Source of the DNA: Novosphingobium sp. | GTDB lineage: Bacteria > Pseudomonadota > Alphaproteobacteria > Sphingomonadales > Sphingomonadaceae | Length of the DNA: 23,893 bases | Assembly: GCA_027490345.1 (NCBI GenBank) | Contig: JAIXYF010000378.1 | Location: 1-23,893, forward strand | Direction: 5' to 3' | Part shown: piece by piece, positions 7,774 to 15,871 of the stretch | Layout: every line of letters begins with the position of its first letter | Position numbering within the stretch: the stretch's first letter is position 1 | Program-made: the position numbers and the translations under genes | Notes under the pieces: model-generated | Told to the model about the DNA's origin: nothing | The model's input: only the letters and a program-made list of their open reading frames with translations | Database searches by the model: none

Positions 7774-8469
7774 TCAGCTCTTCTTCTTTTCCGGAGCGAC
7801 CGAGATACGCACCGTTTCCCCGTTGCTGCCGGGGAAATTGGTGAACATTGCCTCGACCAGCTTGGGCACCAGATAAGGCAGGCGGTTCGAGTTAGACGAG
7901 GCTTCGGCCTTGCCTTCGAACAGGCGCTTGCCATCGGCGCGGCGATCAATCTTCATGTCGATCCCGCTGGTAAAGACCGTGACGACATCAACGCCGCCAC
8001 CAAAGCCGCCGCCACAACCGGGACCCCAGCCGCCCCAACCCGGGCCCCAACCGCCCCAGCCAGGTCCCCAGCCGCCACCCCAGCGGCCGCCCCAACGGCC
8101 ACCCCAGCCCGGGCCCCAACCGGCACCCCAGAAGGGATCGGCGAAACCAGTGTCGCGCAGCCGGTCACGGCCGCGATCGACACCATAGTCGAACTGGACG
8201 ACGAGATCGGCGGCCTGCGCGTTGGCGGCGGGCACGTAGCCCACCTTTTGCAGCTGCGCCGCAACAATTCCGGCATACTGGGAAAATTCGAGGCCACCCG
8301 CATTGCGCGGGTCCTGCGGCACGATCGCGAAAGTCTGCCCCGCAGGCGCCGGCAGTTCGGCCTGAAAGCGCGAAACGTTGGCATTGAACGGCGTGGCGCA
8401 GGCACCGAGCGCGAGGAGCAGGGGCGCGGCAACCAAAGCAAGGCGATTACGCTTGGGCATCAGGTTCAT
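7774..8469 (-). CDS. DUF4136-like lipoprotein with a Gly/Trp-rich repeat
   Basis: 231-residue protein with a lipoprotein signal peptide: basic MPKRNR, a hydrophobic stretch, then LALGAC with the lipidated Cys at 24. The rest (FSQYAGIVAAQLQKVGYVP, ADLVVQFDYGVD, and SNRLPYLVPKLVEAMFTNFPG near the end) fits the DUF4136 family of envelope lipoproteins of unknown function, from memory. Residues 114-159 are a low-complexity block with ten Trp spaced mostly every four residues. The ATG at 8469 is preferred because AGGAG is nine bases upstream; the ATG at 8475 and TTG at 8478 are too close to it. It converges with dut 34 bases away, with no clear terminator between them. Function is unknown; an outer-membrane or periplasmic site is inferred. 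Confidence 0.75.
   Translation of the reverse strand: MNLMPKRNRLALVAAPLLLALGACATPFNANVSRFQAELPAPAGQTFAIVPQDPRNAGGLEFSQYAGIVAAQLQKVGYVPAANAQAADLVVQFDYGVDRGRDRLRDTGFADPFWGAGWGPGWGGRWGGRWGGGWGPGWGGWGPGWGGWGPGCGGGFGGGVDVVTVFTSGIDMKIDRRADGKRLFEGKAEASSNSNRLPYLVPKLVEAMFTNFPGSNGETVRISVAPEKKKS
8008..8070 (-). repeat. Three in-frame 21-base tandem repeats (WGPGWGG units)
   Basis: Three consecutive 21-base units within the DUF4136-like gene encode WGPGWGG (residues 134-140), WGPGWGG (141-147) and WGPGCGG (148-154). In the last unit TGG became TGT, turning Trp into Cys152. Looser G-W-G units extend upstream to residue 114. Such short in-frame repeats can change copy number by slippage without breaking the frame. 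Confidence 0.85.
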
Positions 8470-8528
8470 TTCCATCAACTCCTAGGTGCAGCGGCCAGCT
8501 CCCCTGTCAGCCGGCGCATTACATGGGT

Positions 8529-8557
8529 ATTATCGGATAGTGGTAGCATGGGAAAAG
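8529..8557 (-). promoter_or_regulatory. Weak candidate promoter of the DUF4136-like gene
   Basis: On the minus strand a GATAAT-like -10 (8534-8529) is preceded after 17 bases by a poor -35, CTTTTC (8557-8552). It lies about 60 bases upstream of the chosen ATG in the 224-base gap after trpS. This is the best -10 I can see there, but the -35 is weak, so the call is tentative. The remainder of the gap (8558-8693) holds nothing I can name. Confidence 0.28.
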
Positions 8558-8693
8558 CTTGCGCGTCAGGTGCTGAATGGCCGTTGAACGAGAAGGCAAA
8601 AGCCCTGCAATTCCGGGCCATTGCGGGCCAGGATGGGCCGTTTGACGCAATTTGTTACAGAGCAGAAGCAAAGTACCAACACAGCAACAGAGG

Positions 8694-9728
8694 TTAACCC
8701 CTGAGCAGCCCCAGCGCCTCGTAGGCCCGTTCCAGCGTGGGCACGGCTAGCGCGCGGGCGCGTGCCGCCCCTTGCGCCAGAATCGCATCGAGCGCGGCGG
8801 TATCAGTGCGCAGCTCGCGGTAGCGCGCGGTGATGGGCGCAAGCTTTTCCACCAGCAGTTCGCCCAGCGCTGGCTTGAACGCGCCAAAGCCCTGCCCGGC
8901 AAACTGCGCCAGCACATCGGCCTGGCTGATCCCGGCCATCGCGGCATAGATGCCCACAAGGTTCGCTGCCTCGGGCCGCTCCTTCAGGCCGGCCAGTTCA
9001 CTCGGCAACGGTTCGGGATCGGTCTTGGCCTTGCGCACCTTTTGCATGATCGCATCGGCATCGTCAGTCAGGTTGATGCGGCTCATGTCCGAAGGATCAG
9101 ACTTCGACATCTTGGCGCTGCCATCGCGCAGGCTCATGATCCGGGCCGCCTCGGGCGGGATGATCGCTTCGGGCTGGGTGAAAACCGGCGCGTCTTCCCC
9201 ATTCTCGCCCTTGGGGGCGAAATCGTTGTTGAATTTCTGCGCGATATCGCGCGCCAGTTCGAGGTGCTGCTTCTGGTCCTCGCCCACCGGCACGTGAGTC
9301 GCCTGATAGAGCAGCACGTCTGCGGCCTGCAGCACCGGATAAGTGAACAGCGCGACGCTGGCGCCTTCGCGGTTCTTGCCCGCCTTGTCTTTCCACTGCG
9401 TCATCCGGTTCAGCCAGCCCATCCGCGCGGTGCCCGTGAGCAGCCATTGCAGCTCGGCATGGGCGGGAACCTGCGCCTGGTTGAACAGGATCGAACGCGC
9501 CGGATCGATCCCGCAGGCGACCAGCGCGGCCACCATCTCACGCGTGCCCGCGCGCAACACCGCCGGTTCATGCGGCATCGAGATCGCGTGGAGATCGGCA
9601 AGGAAATAGAGGCATTCGCCGCCCTTGGCGGTCCATTCGTCCTGCATCGCCACCCAGTTCCGGATCGCGCCCAGATAGTTGCCAAGGTGAAGATTGCCGG
9701 TGGGCTGGATGCCCGAGACGATACGCAT
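8694..9728 (-). CDS. trpS: Tryptophanyl-tRNA synthetase
   Basis: Class I aminoacyl-tRNA synthetase of 344 residues that charges tRNA-Trp. The N-terminus MRIVSGIQPTGNLHLGNYLGA carries the HIGH-like motif (GNLHLGN, 11-17). KMSKS is at 206-210, embedded in SAKMSKSDPSD. The longer frame upstream of 9728 runs into murJ and is not family-like. murJ ends eight bases before the ATG, so trpS is the last gene of the secB-murJ-trpS run. No strong Shine-Dalgarno sequence is visible (GAGTGACC), which suggests coupling to murJ. Length and motifs are typical. Confidence 0.96.
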   Translation of the reverse strand: MRIVSGIQPTGNLHLGNYLGAIRNWVAMQDEWTAKGGECLYFLADLHAISMPHEPAVLRAGTREMVAALVACGIDPARSILFNQAQVPAHAELQWLLTGTARMGWLNRMTQWKDKAGKNREGASVALFTYPVLQAADVLLYQATHVPVGEDQKQHLELARDIAQKFNNDFAPKGENGEDAPVFTQPEAIIPPEAARIMSLRDGSAKMSKSDPSDMSRINLTDDADAIMQKVRKAKTDPEPLPSELAGLKERPEAANLVGIYAAMAGISQADVLAQFAGQGFGAFKPALGELLVEKLAPITARYRELRTDTAALDAILAQGAARARALAVPTLERAYEALGLLRG

Positions 9729-9736
9729 GGGACAGG

Positions 9737-11314
9737 TCACTCTGATGTGGGGCGCTTGCGGCGCAGGAGAAATTGCAGGTCTGCCTTCGAAAAAGCACCC
9801 AGCAGGATGGCGCTGAGCCCATAGACGAGCCCGCCCGCCGAAACCAGCACGCTCAGCGTGAGGAACCGCACGAACCACGTGCCGTGGACATAAGGCATCA
9901 GCAGCCCCTGCGCGGTCCACAGCACCGCGCCCATGGCGAGTGCCGCCAGCGCAAGCCGCGGGAGGCGGCGCCGCAGCCGCGCATCGAGCGCAAACTGCCC
10001 CCGCGCCACCAGCGTGCGATAGAGCATGATAACATTGACCGTGGAGGCAATCGCGGTGGCCAGCGGCGGACCGACATGCTGGAGCGGCACGATCAGCGCG
10101 AGGTTGAGCACCAGGTTCACCCCCATCGACATCGTGGCATAGCGCACCGGAGTGACCGTATCCTGCCGAGCATAAAAGCCGGGCGTGAGCACTTTGACGA
10201 GAATGTAGCTGGGCAACCCGATGGAAAAGGCCGCCAAGGCCTGCGCGGTGAAGTGCGCGTCCTGCTCCGTGAAGCGGCCATAGCCGAACAGCGCGGCGGC
10301 AATCGGTTCGCCGCAGACCACCAGCGCGACCGTGGCCGGCAAAGTGAGCAGCAGCGCAAGCTCAAGACCCCGGTTCTGCGTTTCCAGCGCCGCCGCTTCG
10401 TCTCCCCCGCCAAGCTGGCGCGAAATCGTGGGCAGCAGCACAGTTCCCAGCGCGATACCGATAAGGCCAAGCGGAAGCTGGTTCAGCCGGTCGGCCATGT
10501 AGATATAAGTGACCGAGCCGTGGGCGAGCAGCGACGCGGCCAGCGCGGTGGAGATGACAAGGTTGATCTGCACCGCTCCTGCCCCGGCGGCGGCAGGCCA
10601 GATCAGCGCAAGCAAGCGCTTCACATCAGCATCGAAGCGCGGCAGCCGCAGGCGCAAGCCCACCCCTGCTGCACGGCAGGCCCAGACCAGCCACGCCAGC
10701 TGGAGCGCGCCCGAAACCGAAACCGCAATCGCCTGATTGCGCGCGGTCACATCGGGATCGGCGGAATGGAACAGCAGCAGCGCGGCGATCATCGTGAGGT
10801 TGAGCAGGATCGGCGCCGCCGCATTGACCCAGAACTTGTGCAGCGAATTGAGAATGCCCCCGCACAGCGAAACCAGGCTGATGAGCATGAGATAGGGGAT
10901 CGTCAGACGCGACAGCATGACCGCGAAGGCAAACTGATCGGCGCTCACCCCGTTGAACTGGCCGGAAAGCACCAGCGTGACCGGCCACGCGAACACTTCG
11001 AGCAGGACCGTCATCGCGATCAGCACGGGAAGCAGCACGGCTAGCGCGCGTTCGGCAAAGTCGATGCCGTCAGGCAGGCCCCGACCTTCGGGATCTCCCA
11101 CCTTGCGGTTGAACATCGGAATGAAGGCAGAGGCGAACGCGCCCTCGGCAAACAGGGCGCGGAACATGTTGGGCAGGCGGAAGGCGACGAGGAACGCATC
11201 GGACGCGAAGCCTGCGCCCACATAGCGGGCAAACAGGCTATCGCGCACGAGGCCAAGCACACGGCTGGCGAGCGTGAGCCCGCCGATCGTGCCGGCCGCC
11301 TTGAGGAGGTTCAT
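9737..11314 (-). CDS. murJ: Lipid II flippase MurJ (MviN)
   Basis: Polytopic inner-membrane protein of 525 residues in the MOP superfamily that moves lipid-linked peptidoglycan precursor to the periplasmic face. The N-terminus is diagnostic: TIGGLTLASRVLGLVRDSLFARYVGAG (about 9-35), then FRLPNMFRALFAEGAFASAFIPMF, which includes the conserved Arg residues lining the cavity. About 14 hydrophobic helices follow, with VLTPGFYARQDTVTPVRYA typical of the second half. The ATG at 11314 has AGGG eight bases upstream. secB ends 42 bases before it and trpS starts eight bases after it, so the three form a likely operon. Confidence 0.95.
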   Translation of the reverse strand: MNLLKAAGTIGGLTLASRVLGLVRDSLFARYVGAGFASDAFLVAFRLPNMFRALFAEGAFASAFIPMFNRKVGDPEGRGLPDGIDFAERALAVLLPVLIAMTVLLEVFAWPVTLVLSGQFNGVSADQFAFAVMLSRLTIPYLMLISLVSLCGGILNSLHKFWVNAAAPILLNLTMIAALLLFHSADPDVTARNQAIAVSVSGALQLAWLVWACRAAGVGLRLRLPRFDADVKRLLALIWPAAAGAGAVQINLVISTALAASLLAHGSVTYIYMADRLNQLPLGLIGIALGTVLLPTISRQLGGGDEAAALETQNRGLELALLLTLPATVALVVCGEPIAAALFGYGRFTEQDAHFTAQALAAFSIGLPSYILVKVLTPGFYARQDTVTPVRYATMSMGVNLVLNLALIVPLQHVGPPLATAIASTVNVIMLYRTLVARGQFALDARLRRRLPRLALAALAMGAVLWTAQGLLMPYVHGTWFVRFLTLSVLVSAGGLVYGLSAILLGAFSKADLQFLLRRKRPTSE

Positions 11315-11356
11315 GGCAACTGCCCTATCGCCGCAGGCGCCACGAAACCCGCCGGA

Positions 11357-11899
11357 TCAGGCCTGACCGGCGGTGCCGGCAGCCAGTTCCTCGGCCTGAC
11401 GGGCCTGCAGCTGCGACAAGTAGAGACCGTTGAAATCAATCGGTTCGAGCAGCAGCGGCGGATAGCCCGCATCGCGCACGGCATCGGAAATGATGCGGCG
11501 GGCAAACGGGAACACGAGGCGCGGACCTTCGGCAAAAAGGAACGGATGCGCCTGCTCGTCGGTGACGTTGCGCATGCCGATCAGCGCGCCATAATGCAGT
11601 TCGACCACATACAGGGTGCCTTCCGGCGCTTTCGATGTGGCGGTCATCTTCATCTCGATCTCGTGCACATCGGGCCCCAGCGGGCGAGCGCCAATGTTGA
11701 AATCGATCGAGACTTCCGGCGCCTCGGTCCAGCCGTAGCTTTCCGGAGCGTTCGGGTTCTCGACCGAGAGATCCTTGATATACTGAGAGATCAGGCCGAT
11801 AGCCGGGCTGGTATCCTCACCATTGGCGACAGGCCCGGCGGAACCGGCGTTGGGTGCATCAAGATCGAGCGGAGTGATGATATCGCCTTCTTCGGCCAT
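11357..11899 (-). CDS. secB: Protein-export chaperone SecB
   Basis: Tetrameric cytoplasmic chaperone that keeps preproteins unfolded and hands them to SecA; 180 residues. Core motifs: QYIKDLSVENPNAPES (about 39-54), the FNIGARPL/HEIEMKMTATSK strands, LYVVELHYGALI, HPFLFAEGPRLVFPFARRIISDAVRDAGYPPLLLEPIDFNGLY (about 117-159) and an acidic, Ala-rich C-terminus. The first 30 or so residues are an acidic extension before the usual domain start, common in alphaproteobacteria. The ATG at 11899 has only a GAAAG-like site upstream. The gene diverges from the Tim44-like gene across 273 bases and leads the secB-murJ-trpS operon. Confidence 0.95.
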   Translation of the reverse strand: MAEEGDIITPLDLDAPNAGSAGPVANGEDTSPAIGLISQYIKDLSVENPNAPESYGWTEAPEVSIDFNIGARPLGPDVHEIEMKMTATSKAPEGTLYVVELHYGALIGMRNVTDEQAHPFLFAEGPRLVFPFARRIISDAVRDAGYPPLLLEPIDFNGLYLSQLQARQAEELAAGTAGQA

Positions 11900-12068
11900 G
11901 ATCGTGCTTTCGTGCGAATGGAATGAAACGGATCGGCAAGCTTCGTGGCGCGCCTAGCACCTGCCGCATGACGGAGCAATCGCGCCGCGCTGCGCCCCAC
12001 TGTCCCCTCTGCACCTAGAGGCAGGCCGAAAACCGCCTCCGCAAGGCAAACCGGGTGCCATCCACGCG

Positions 12069-12098
12069 TTGTTCATTTGTATTTCGTACCCACATAAG
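12069..12098 (+). promoter_or_regulatory. Weak candidate promoter of the Tim44-like/mltA/smr operon
   Basis: TTGTTC (12069-12074) and CATAAG (12093-12098) are separated by 18 bases, about 75 bases before the GTG start. Each hexamer is an imperfect match. The 273-base gap between secB and this operon also contains CCTCT-N6-AGAGG (12006-12021), a weak stem. I see nothing else there that I can name. Confidence 0.3.
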
Positions 12099-12172
12099 GC
12101 ACGATGCAGTGTTGGCGTTGCCCCCAGTCCCCGGGCGGAGGCTTGCGCCCTGATTGAGCAGGATATGGCCTT

Positions 12173-12847
12173 GTGATTGTTGAAATTGTGATTCTCGCCA
12201 TGATCGCCGCATTCCTCGGCCTGCGACTCTACGCCGTTCTGGGTCGCCGTCCCGAACAGAACGAAGAGCCGATGCGGCGCCGCATCGAGCAGCCCGATCC
12301 GTCAAGCGCGCCGCGCAGCATGGCCCCGCGCCTGCCGGAAAAGGCCACCGGCGCGCCGCGCACTTTGCCCCTGCCGCAGGATCACCAGCTTGATTCGCGC
12401 GCTGAAGCGGGCATTCGCGCCATCGTGGCCGCAGACCGCCGCTTCGATGTCGGCCAGTTTCTGGCGGGCGCGCGCGGCGCCTATGGCATGGTGCTTGAAG
12501 CGTTCTGGCGCGGGGACAAGGCCGAACTGGCACAGCTTTGCGATACCGACGTGGCCGAAGGGTTCACCGCCGCTATCGATGCCCGCACCGCTGCAGGTGA
12601 AGCAGTCAGCGCGCACCTCATCCGCATCGAGGAAGCCCGCATCGTGAGCGCAAGCTATGCCGCCCCGCGCGCGCGGATCGCGGTCAGCTTCGTGGCTGAT
12701 GTCGCCTCGGTCACCCGCGATGCCAGCGGGGCTGTGATCGCCGGATCGCTGGATGACGCGATCGAGACCCGCGATGTCTGGACTTTCTCGCGCGATCTCA
12801 CCTCGCGCGATCCCGATTGGGTGGTCGACGAGACCGACGAGGGCTGA
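12173..12847 (+). CDS. Tim44/TimA-like membrane-anchored protein
   Basis: 224 residues with one N-terminal membrane segment (VEIVILAMIAAFLGLRLYAVLG), a low-complexity Pro/Arg linker to about residue 75, and a Tim44-like domain (FDVGQFLAGARGAYGMVLEAFWRGD, then LCDTDVAEGFTAAI, and a C-terminal sheet ending VDETDEG). In bacteria this family is an inner-membrane protein facing the cytoplasm, related to mitochondrial Tim44; its exact role is unsettled. The GTG at 12173 is chosen because AGGA lies nine bases upstream and the membrane segment starts at once. It is divergent from secB and followed by mltA and smr, an arrangement that recurs in alphaproteobacteria and suggests an envelope/export function. 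Confidence 0.85.
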   Translation: MIVEIVILAMIAAFLGLRLYAVLGRRPEQNEEPMRRRIEQPDPSSAPRSMAPRLPEKATGAPRTLPLPQDHQLDSRAEAGIRAIVAADRRFDVGQFLAGARGAYGMVLEAFWRGDKAELAQLCDTDVAEGFTAAIDARTAAGEAVSAHLIRIEEARIVSASYAAPRARIAVSFVADVASVTRDASGAVIAGSLDDAIETRDVWTFSRDLTSRDPDWVVDETDEG

Positions 12848-12852
12848 ACCGG

Positions 12853-14112
12853 GTGGCGGCGCTGGCGGCACTGCGGGCCGGGAGGCGCGCCTGGCTTGCC
12901 CGCGCTTCGCTAGGTTTTTTGGCGCCAGCCTTCCTCTCGGGCTGCATTCCCCTCATCCCCCAGGGCGCGCCGGTGCCGCCCGTGCCGCCCCGCGCTCCCA
13001 ATGCCGCCGTGATCGGCACGCATCGCGGGCCGCAGGCCGCGGGTCTGGGCTTTCGTGAGGACAATACCCGCGCGGCACTCGCTGCCTTTGTCACCAGCTG
13101 CCCACGCCTGATCCGGCGCAAGGACGCCAGCGGGCTCACCCGGCCGGAAGACTGGGCACCGGCTTGCGCCGCGGCCAGCGGCTGGCCCAGCGAGGACGCC
13201 AGCGGGTTCTTCGCCCGCTACTTCGAGACCGCAACGGTCGCGCGCGGCGAAGCGCTGGTGACGGGGTATTATGAACCCGAAATCGCGGGCGTGCGCCAGC
13301 GCCAGCCGGGCTATGATGTGCCGGTTTATGCCCTGCCCCCCGATCTTGTGCGGGCACGCCCCGGCGAGGCCGCGCCGCAGGACGATGGCAAGCTGCCACT
13401 GGGCCGTTATGACGACACTGGCCGCTTCGTGCCCTATTTCGATCGCACCGCCATCGAAAACGGCGCGCTGGCGGGCAAAGGGCTGGAGATCGGCTGGGTG
13501 GCCGACCGGGCCGAGCTGTTTTTCCTGCAAGTGCAAGGCTCCGGCCGCCTGCGCGCACCAGATGGGACGGTGGTGCGGCTGGGCTATGCCGGGCAGAACG
13601 GCTTTGCCTATACCGGCATCGGCAGCGTGATGCGCGCGCAAGGGCTGATCGGCAGCGGGCCGGGCCAGTATCCCGGATCGATGCAGGGCATCCTGCGCTA
13701 TATCCGTGAGCATCCGGCAGAAGGCCGCGCGCTGATGCAGCAGAACCGCAGCTATGTGTTCTTCCGCGAAGCCACCTCGCCCGGCACCGTCGGCGCGCTG
13801 AGCGTGCCGATTGCACCGCGCACCACGCTGGCGGCAGACCCTGCCTTCGTGCCGCTGGGCGCACCAGTGTGGCTGCAGGGCAATGACGGGCCGGGCGGCG
13901 AGGCCATCAGCGGGCTTTGGGTGGCGCAGGATACCGGTGGCGCGATCAAAGGCCCCAACCGGTTTGACAGCTTCTGGGGCACGGGCGAACAGGCGCGGAC
14001 CATTGCAGGCGGGATGCGCGCGCAAGGGCAAGCGCTGATCCTCCTGCCCAAGGGCACGCTGGCCCGCCTGAATGGCCCCAGATCGAATGGCTCCAGATCG
14101 GAAGGGCAATGA
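12853..14112 (+). CDS. mltA: Membrane-bound lytic murein transglycosylase A
   Basis: Outer-membrane lipoprotein that cleaves peptidoglycan glycan strands with formation of 1,6-anhydromuramic ends; 419 residues. The signal peptide ends in LSGC (lipidated Cys31). GYYEPEIAG marks the MltA domain and the 3D domain carries AQDTGGAIKGPNRFDSFWG, with the catalytic Asp expected to be Asp372 (by alignment in mind with the E. coli enzyme) or Asp360. The GTG at 12853 is preferred because GAGGG lies nine bases upstream and it gives a compact signal peptide. The start is five bases after the Tim44-like stop. The last residues repeat (NGPRSNGSRS) because of a tandem 15-base duplication. The stop overlaps the smr start (ATGA). 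Confidence 0.93.
   Translation: MAALAALRAGRRAWLARASLGFLAPAFLSGCIPLIPQGAPVPPVPPRAPNAAVIGTHRGPQAAGLGFREDNTRAALAAFVTSCPRLIRRKDASGLTRPEDWAPACAAASGWPSEDASGFFARYFETATVARGEALVTGYYEPEIAGVRQRQPGYDVPVYALPPDLVRARPGEAAPQDDGKLPLGRYDDTGRFVPYFDRTAIENGALAGKGLEIGWVADRAELFFLQVQGSGRLRAPDGTVVRLGYAGQNGFAYTGIGSVMRAQGLIGSGPGQYPGSMQGILRYIREHPAEGRALMQQNRSYVFFREATSPGTVGALSVPIAPRTTLAADPAFVPLGAPVWLQGNDGPGGEAISGLWVAQDTGGAIKGPNRFDSFWGTGEQARTIAGGMRAQGQALILLPKGTLARLNGPRSNGSRSEGQ
14071..14100 (+). repeat. 15-base tandem duplication at the mltA 3' end
   Basis: AATGGCCCCAGATCG (14071-14085) is followed immediately by AATGGCTCCAGATCG (14086-14100), 14 of 15 bases identical and in frame. It duplicates the residues NGPRS/NGSRS in the unstructured C-terminal tail. 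It is probably a recent slippage event without functional cost. Confidence 0.8.
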
Positions 14113-14690
14113 GAGCCCCCCCGCGCGGGCTGAGCCCCGAGGAATCCGCGCTATGGCGGCGAGTCGCCGCAACGGTGACGCCGCTGCATCCCAGACGGCC
14201 TGTGCCTGCGCCTGCGCCTGCGCCGTTGGTTGCCGCACCCGGCGAGCCACCACCGCCGCCGCCCAAACGCGTCAAAGGCCGCATTCCCCCGCCCCGCCCC
14301 GAAGCTGTGCCGATCACCACGCAGGTGCGCCCGCTCACCTCAGGTGGGCTCGATTCGAGCTGGGACCGCAAACTGGGGCGCGGACCGCTCCAGCCAGATG
14401 TGACCATCGACTTGCACGGGCTGAACCTCGCCATGGCGCACGACCGGCTGAACGGCGGCATCGCGCAGGCTTTGGCGATGGGCGCGCGGGTGATCCTGCT
14501 GATCGCGGGCAAGCACCGACCCGTGCCGGAAAACGACCTGCGCGGCGAAAAGCGCGGCGCGATCCGCGCCAAGCTGCTCGACTGGCTGGCTGCCAGCCCC
14601 CATTCGGCCCGCATTGCGTCTGTCAGGCCCGCACAGCCGCGCCACGGCGGCGACGGCGCGGTCTATATCGTCCTCAGGAAAGCGCGCTGA
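14109..14690 (+). CDS. Smr/MutS2-type domain protein
   Basis: 193 residues: a Pro-rich, disordered first half (PVPAPAPAP and GEPPPPPPK, about 31-53) and a C-terminal Smr domain. The domain shows DLHGLNLAMAH (101-111), IAGKHRP (132-138) and HGGDGAVYIVLRK (179-191). Smr domains act as nicking nucleases or bind nucleic acid. The usual second motif is TGKG; here it is AGKH. Translation is coupled to mltA through an ATGA overlap. The 3' end overlaps the dapE 3' end by 17 bases in the opposite direction. The biological role is unknown; the family call is good. Confidence 0.85.
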   Translation: MRAPPRGLSPEESALWRRVAATVTPLHPRRPVPAPAPAPLVAAPGEPPPPPPKRVKGRIPPPRPEAVPITTQVRPLTSGGLDSSWDRKLGRGPLQPDVTIDLHGLNLAMAHDRLNGGIAQALAMGARVILLIAGKHRPVPENDLRGEKRGAIRAKLLDWLAASPHSARIASVRPAQPRHGGDGAVYIVLRKAR

Positions 14691-15807
14691 TGGCGATGCG
14701 CCGATAGATCCGGGTCAGCACCACGAGGTCGTCCACCGCCACGGCTTCGTCGGTCTTGTGCATGGTCGCGTTGGTGAGACCGAACTCGATCACCGGGCAC
14801 AGCGCGCGCAGGAAGCGGGCGTCGGACGTGCCGCCGGTGGTAGAAAGTTCAGGCATGAGGCCGGTTTCAGCCTCGACCGCTGCCGCCACCAGCGCGGATT
14901 GTGCCCCGGGCAGCGTGATGAACGCCTCGCCATGCAGGGTGGCGCGCACTTCGGTGCGGTGCCTTGCGCCAATCTCGGTCACGCGGTCCACCAGCGCCTG
15001 CCCGGTATGGTGATCATTATAGCGGATCGAAAGCCGCGCGCGCGCTTCCGCCGGAATGACGTTGGTGGCGCGGTTGCCCACCTCCAGATCGGTCACTTCC
15101 AGATTCGAGGGCTGGAACCATTCGCTGCCCTCATCGAGCACCAGCGCGTCCAGCTCGGCCAGCAGCGCAACAAGGCGGGGGATCGGGTTGTCCGCCAGAT
15201 GCGGATAGGCCACATGCCCCTGCGCGCCCTTGGCCGTGAGCCACATATTGACCGAGCCGCGCCGCCCGATCTTGATCATATCGCCCAGCCGGTGGACCGA
15301 GGTCGGCTCGCCCACCAGGCAGAAATCGGGGATCGCGCCAATCGCGCGAATGTGTTCGATCAGCGGCACGGTGCCATACTTGGCAGGGCCTTCCTCATCC
15401 CCGGTGATGATGAAGCTGAGCGTGCCAACCTCCGCCGGGATCTGCTCCACCGCGCAGACCATGGCGGCGATGGCCCCCTTCATGTCGACCGCGCCGCGCC
15501 CATAGAGCAGCGGGCCGCCGGGCACGTCGCGCACGTCTGCGGTGAACGGCGCGCTAGACCAGCCCTCGCCCGGCGGCACGACATCGAGATGCCCGGCAAA
15601 AGCAAAGTGCCGGCTGCCCGCCGGGCCCTGGCGAATCGCAAACAGGTTTTCGACCGGGCCTTCGGGCAGCTCTCCGGCCAGGAAGCGGTGTACGGCAAAG
15701 CCCAGCGGCGCGAGCATGGCTTCCAGCACATCAAACACTGCGCCGGTTGCGGGGGTGATGCTGGGCGCCTCGATCAGCGCGGCGGTGCGGGAAACAACGT
15801 CAGTCAT
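14674..15807 (-). CDS. dapE: Succinyl-diaminopimelate desuccinylase
   Basis: Dinuclear zinc M20 peptidase-family enzyme, 377 residues, that hydrolyses N-succinyl-LL-diaminopimelate in the lysine/meso-DAP pathway. Metal and catalytic residues are all present: His73 and Asp75 (GHLDVVP), Asp108 (GRGAVDMKG), Glu138-Glu139 (TGDEEG), Glu167 (GEPTS) and His350 (ATMHKTDEA). NRATNVIPAEARA (245-257) and TGGTSDARF (324-332) are typical of DapE rather than ArgE. The ATG at 15807 is the family start, with no clear ribosome-binding site. The glutathione transferase gene lies 64 bases upstream on the same strand. The 3' end overlaps smr by 17 bases. Confidence 0.95.
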   Translation of the reverse strand: MTDVVSRTAALIEAPSITPATGAVFDVLEAMLAPLGFAVHRFLAGELPEGPVENLFAIRQGPAGSRHFAFAGHLDVVPPGEGWSSAPFTADVRDVPGGPLLYGRGAVDMKGAIAAMVCAVEQIPAEVGTLSFIITGDEEGPAKYGTVPLIEHIRAIGAIPDFCLVGEPTSVHRLGDMIKIGRRGSVNMWLTAKGAQGHVAYPHLADNPIPRLVALLAELDALVLDEGSEWFQPSNLEVTDLEVGNRATNVIPAEARARLSIRYNDHHTGQALVDRVTEIGARHRTEVRATLHGEAFITLPGAQSALVAAAVEAETGLMPELSTTGGTSDARFLRALCPVIEFGLTNATMHKTDEAVAVDDLVVLTRIYRRIAISALS

Positions 15808-15871
15808 GCGGCCGCGTTAGACCAGCATGCAGAGCGAGGAAAGCACCCTGCCGGCCCGATCACACCGGCGA

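Noticed and set aside
8008..8134. Regular repeats that could suggest a CRISPR array
   Set aside because: Units are 12-21 bases, contiguous and in frame with a coding sequence, with no unique spacers and no cas genes nearby.
7910..8188. Proline/glutamine-rich open frame on the + strand
   Set aside because: It is the complement of the Gly/Trp repeat of the DUF4136-like gene; the repetitive protein is a by-product.
12006..12021. CCTCT-N6-AGAGG stem in the secB/Tim44-like gap
   Set aside because: Five pairs with no T-run or conserved context; likely chance.
15808..15871. Terminator between the glutathione transferase gene and dapE
   Set aside because: Only a 5-bp GCCGG/CCGGC stem with no T-run; too weak to call.
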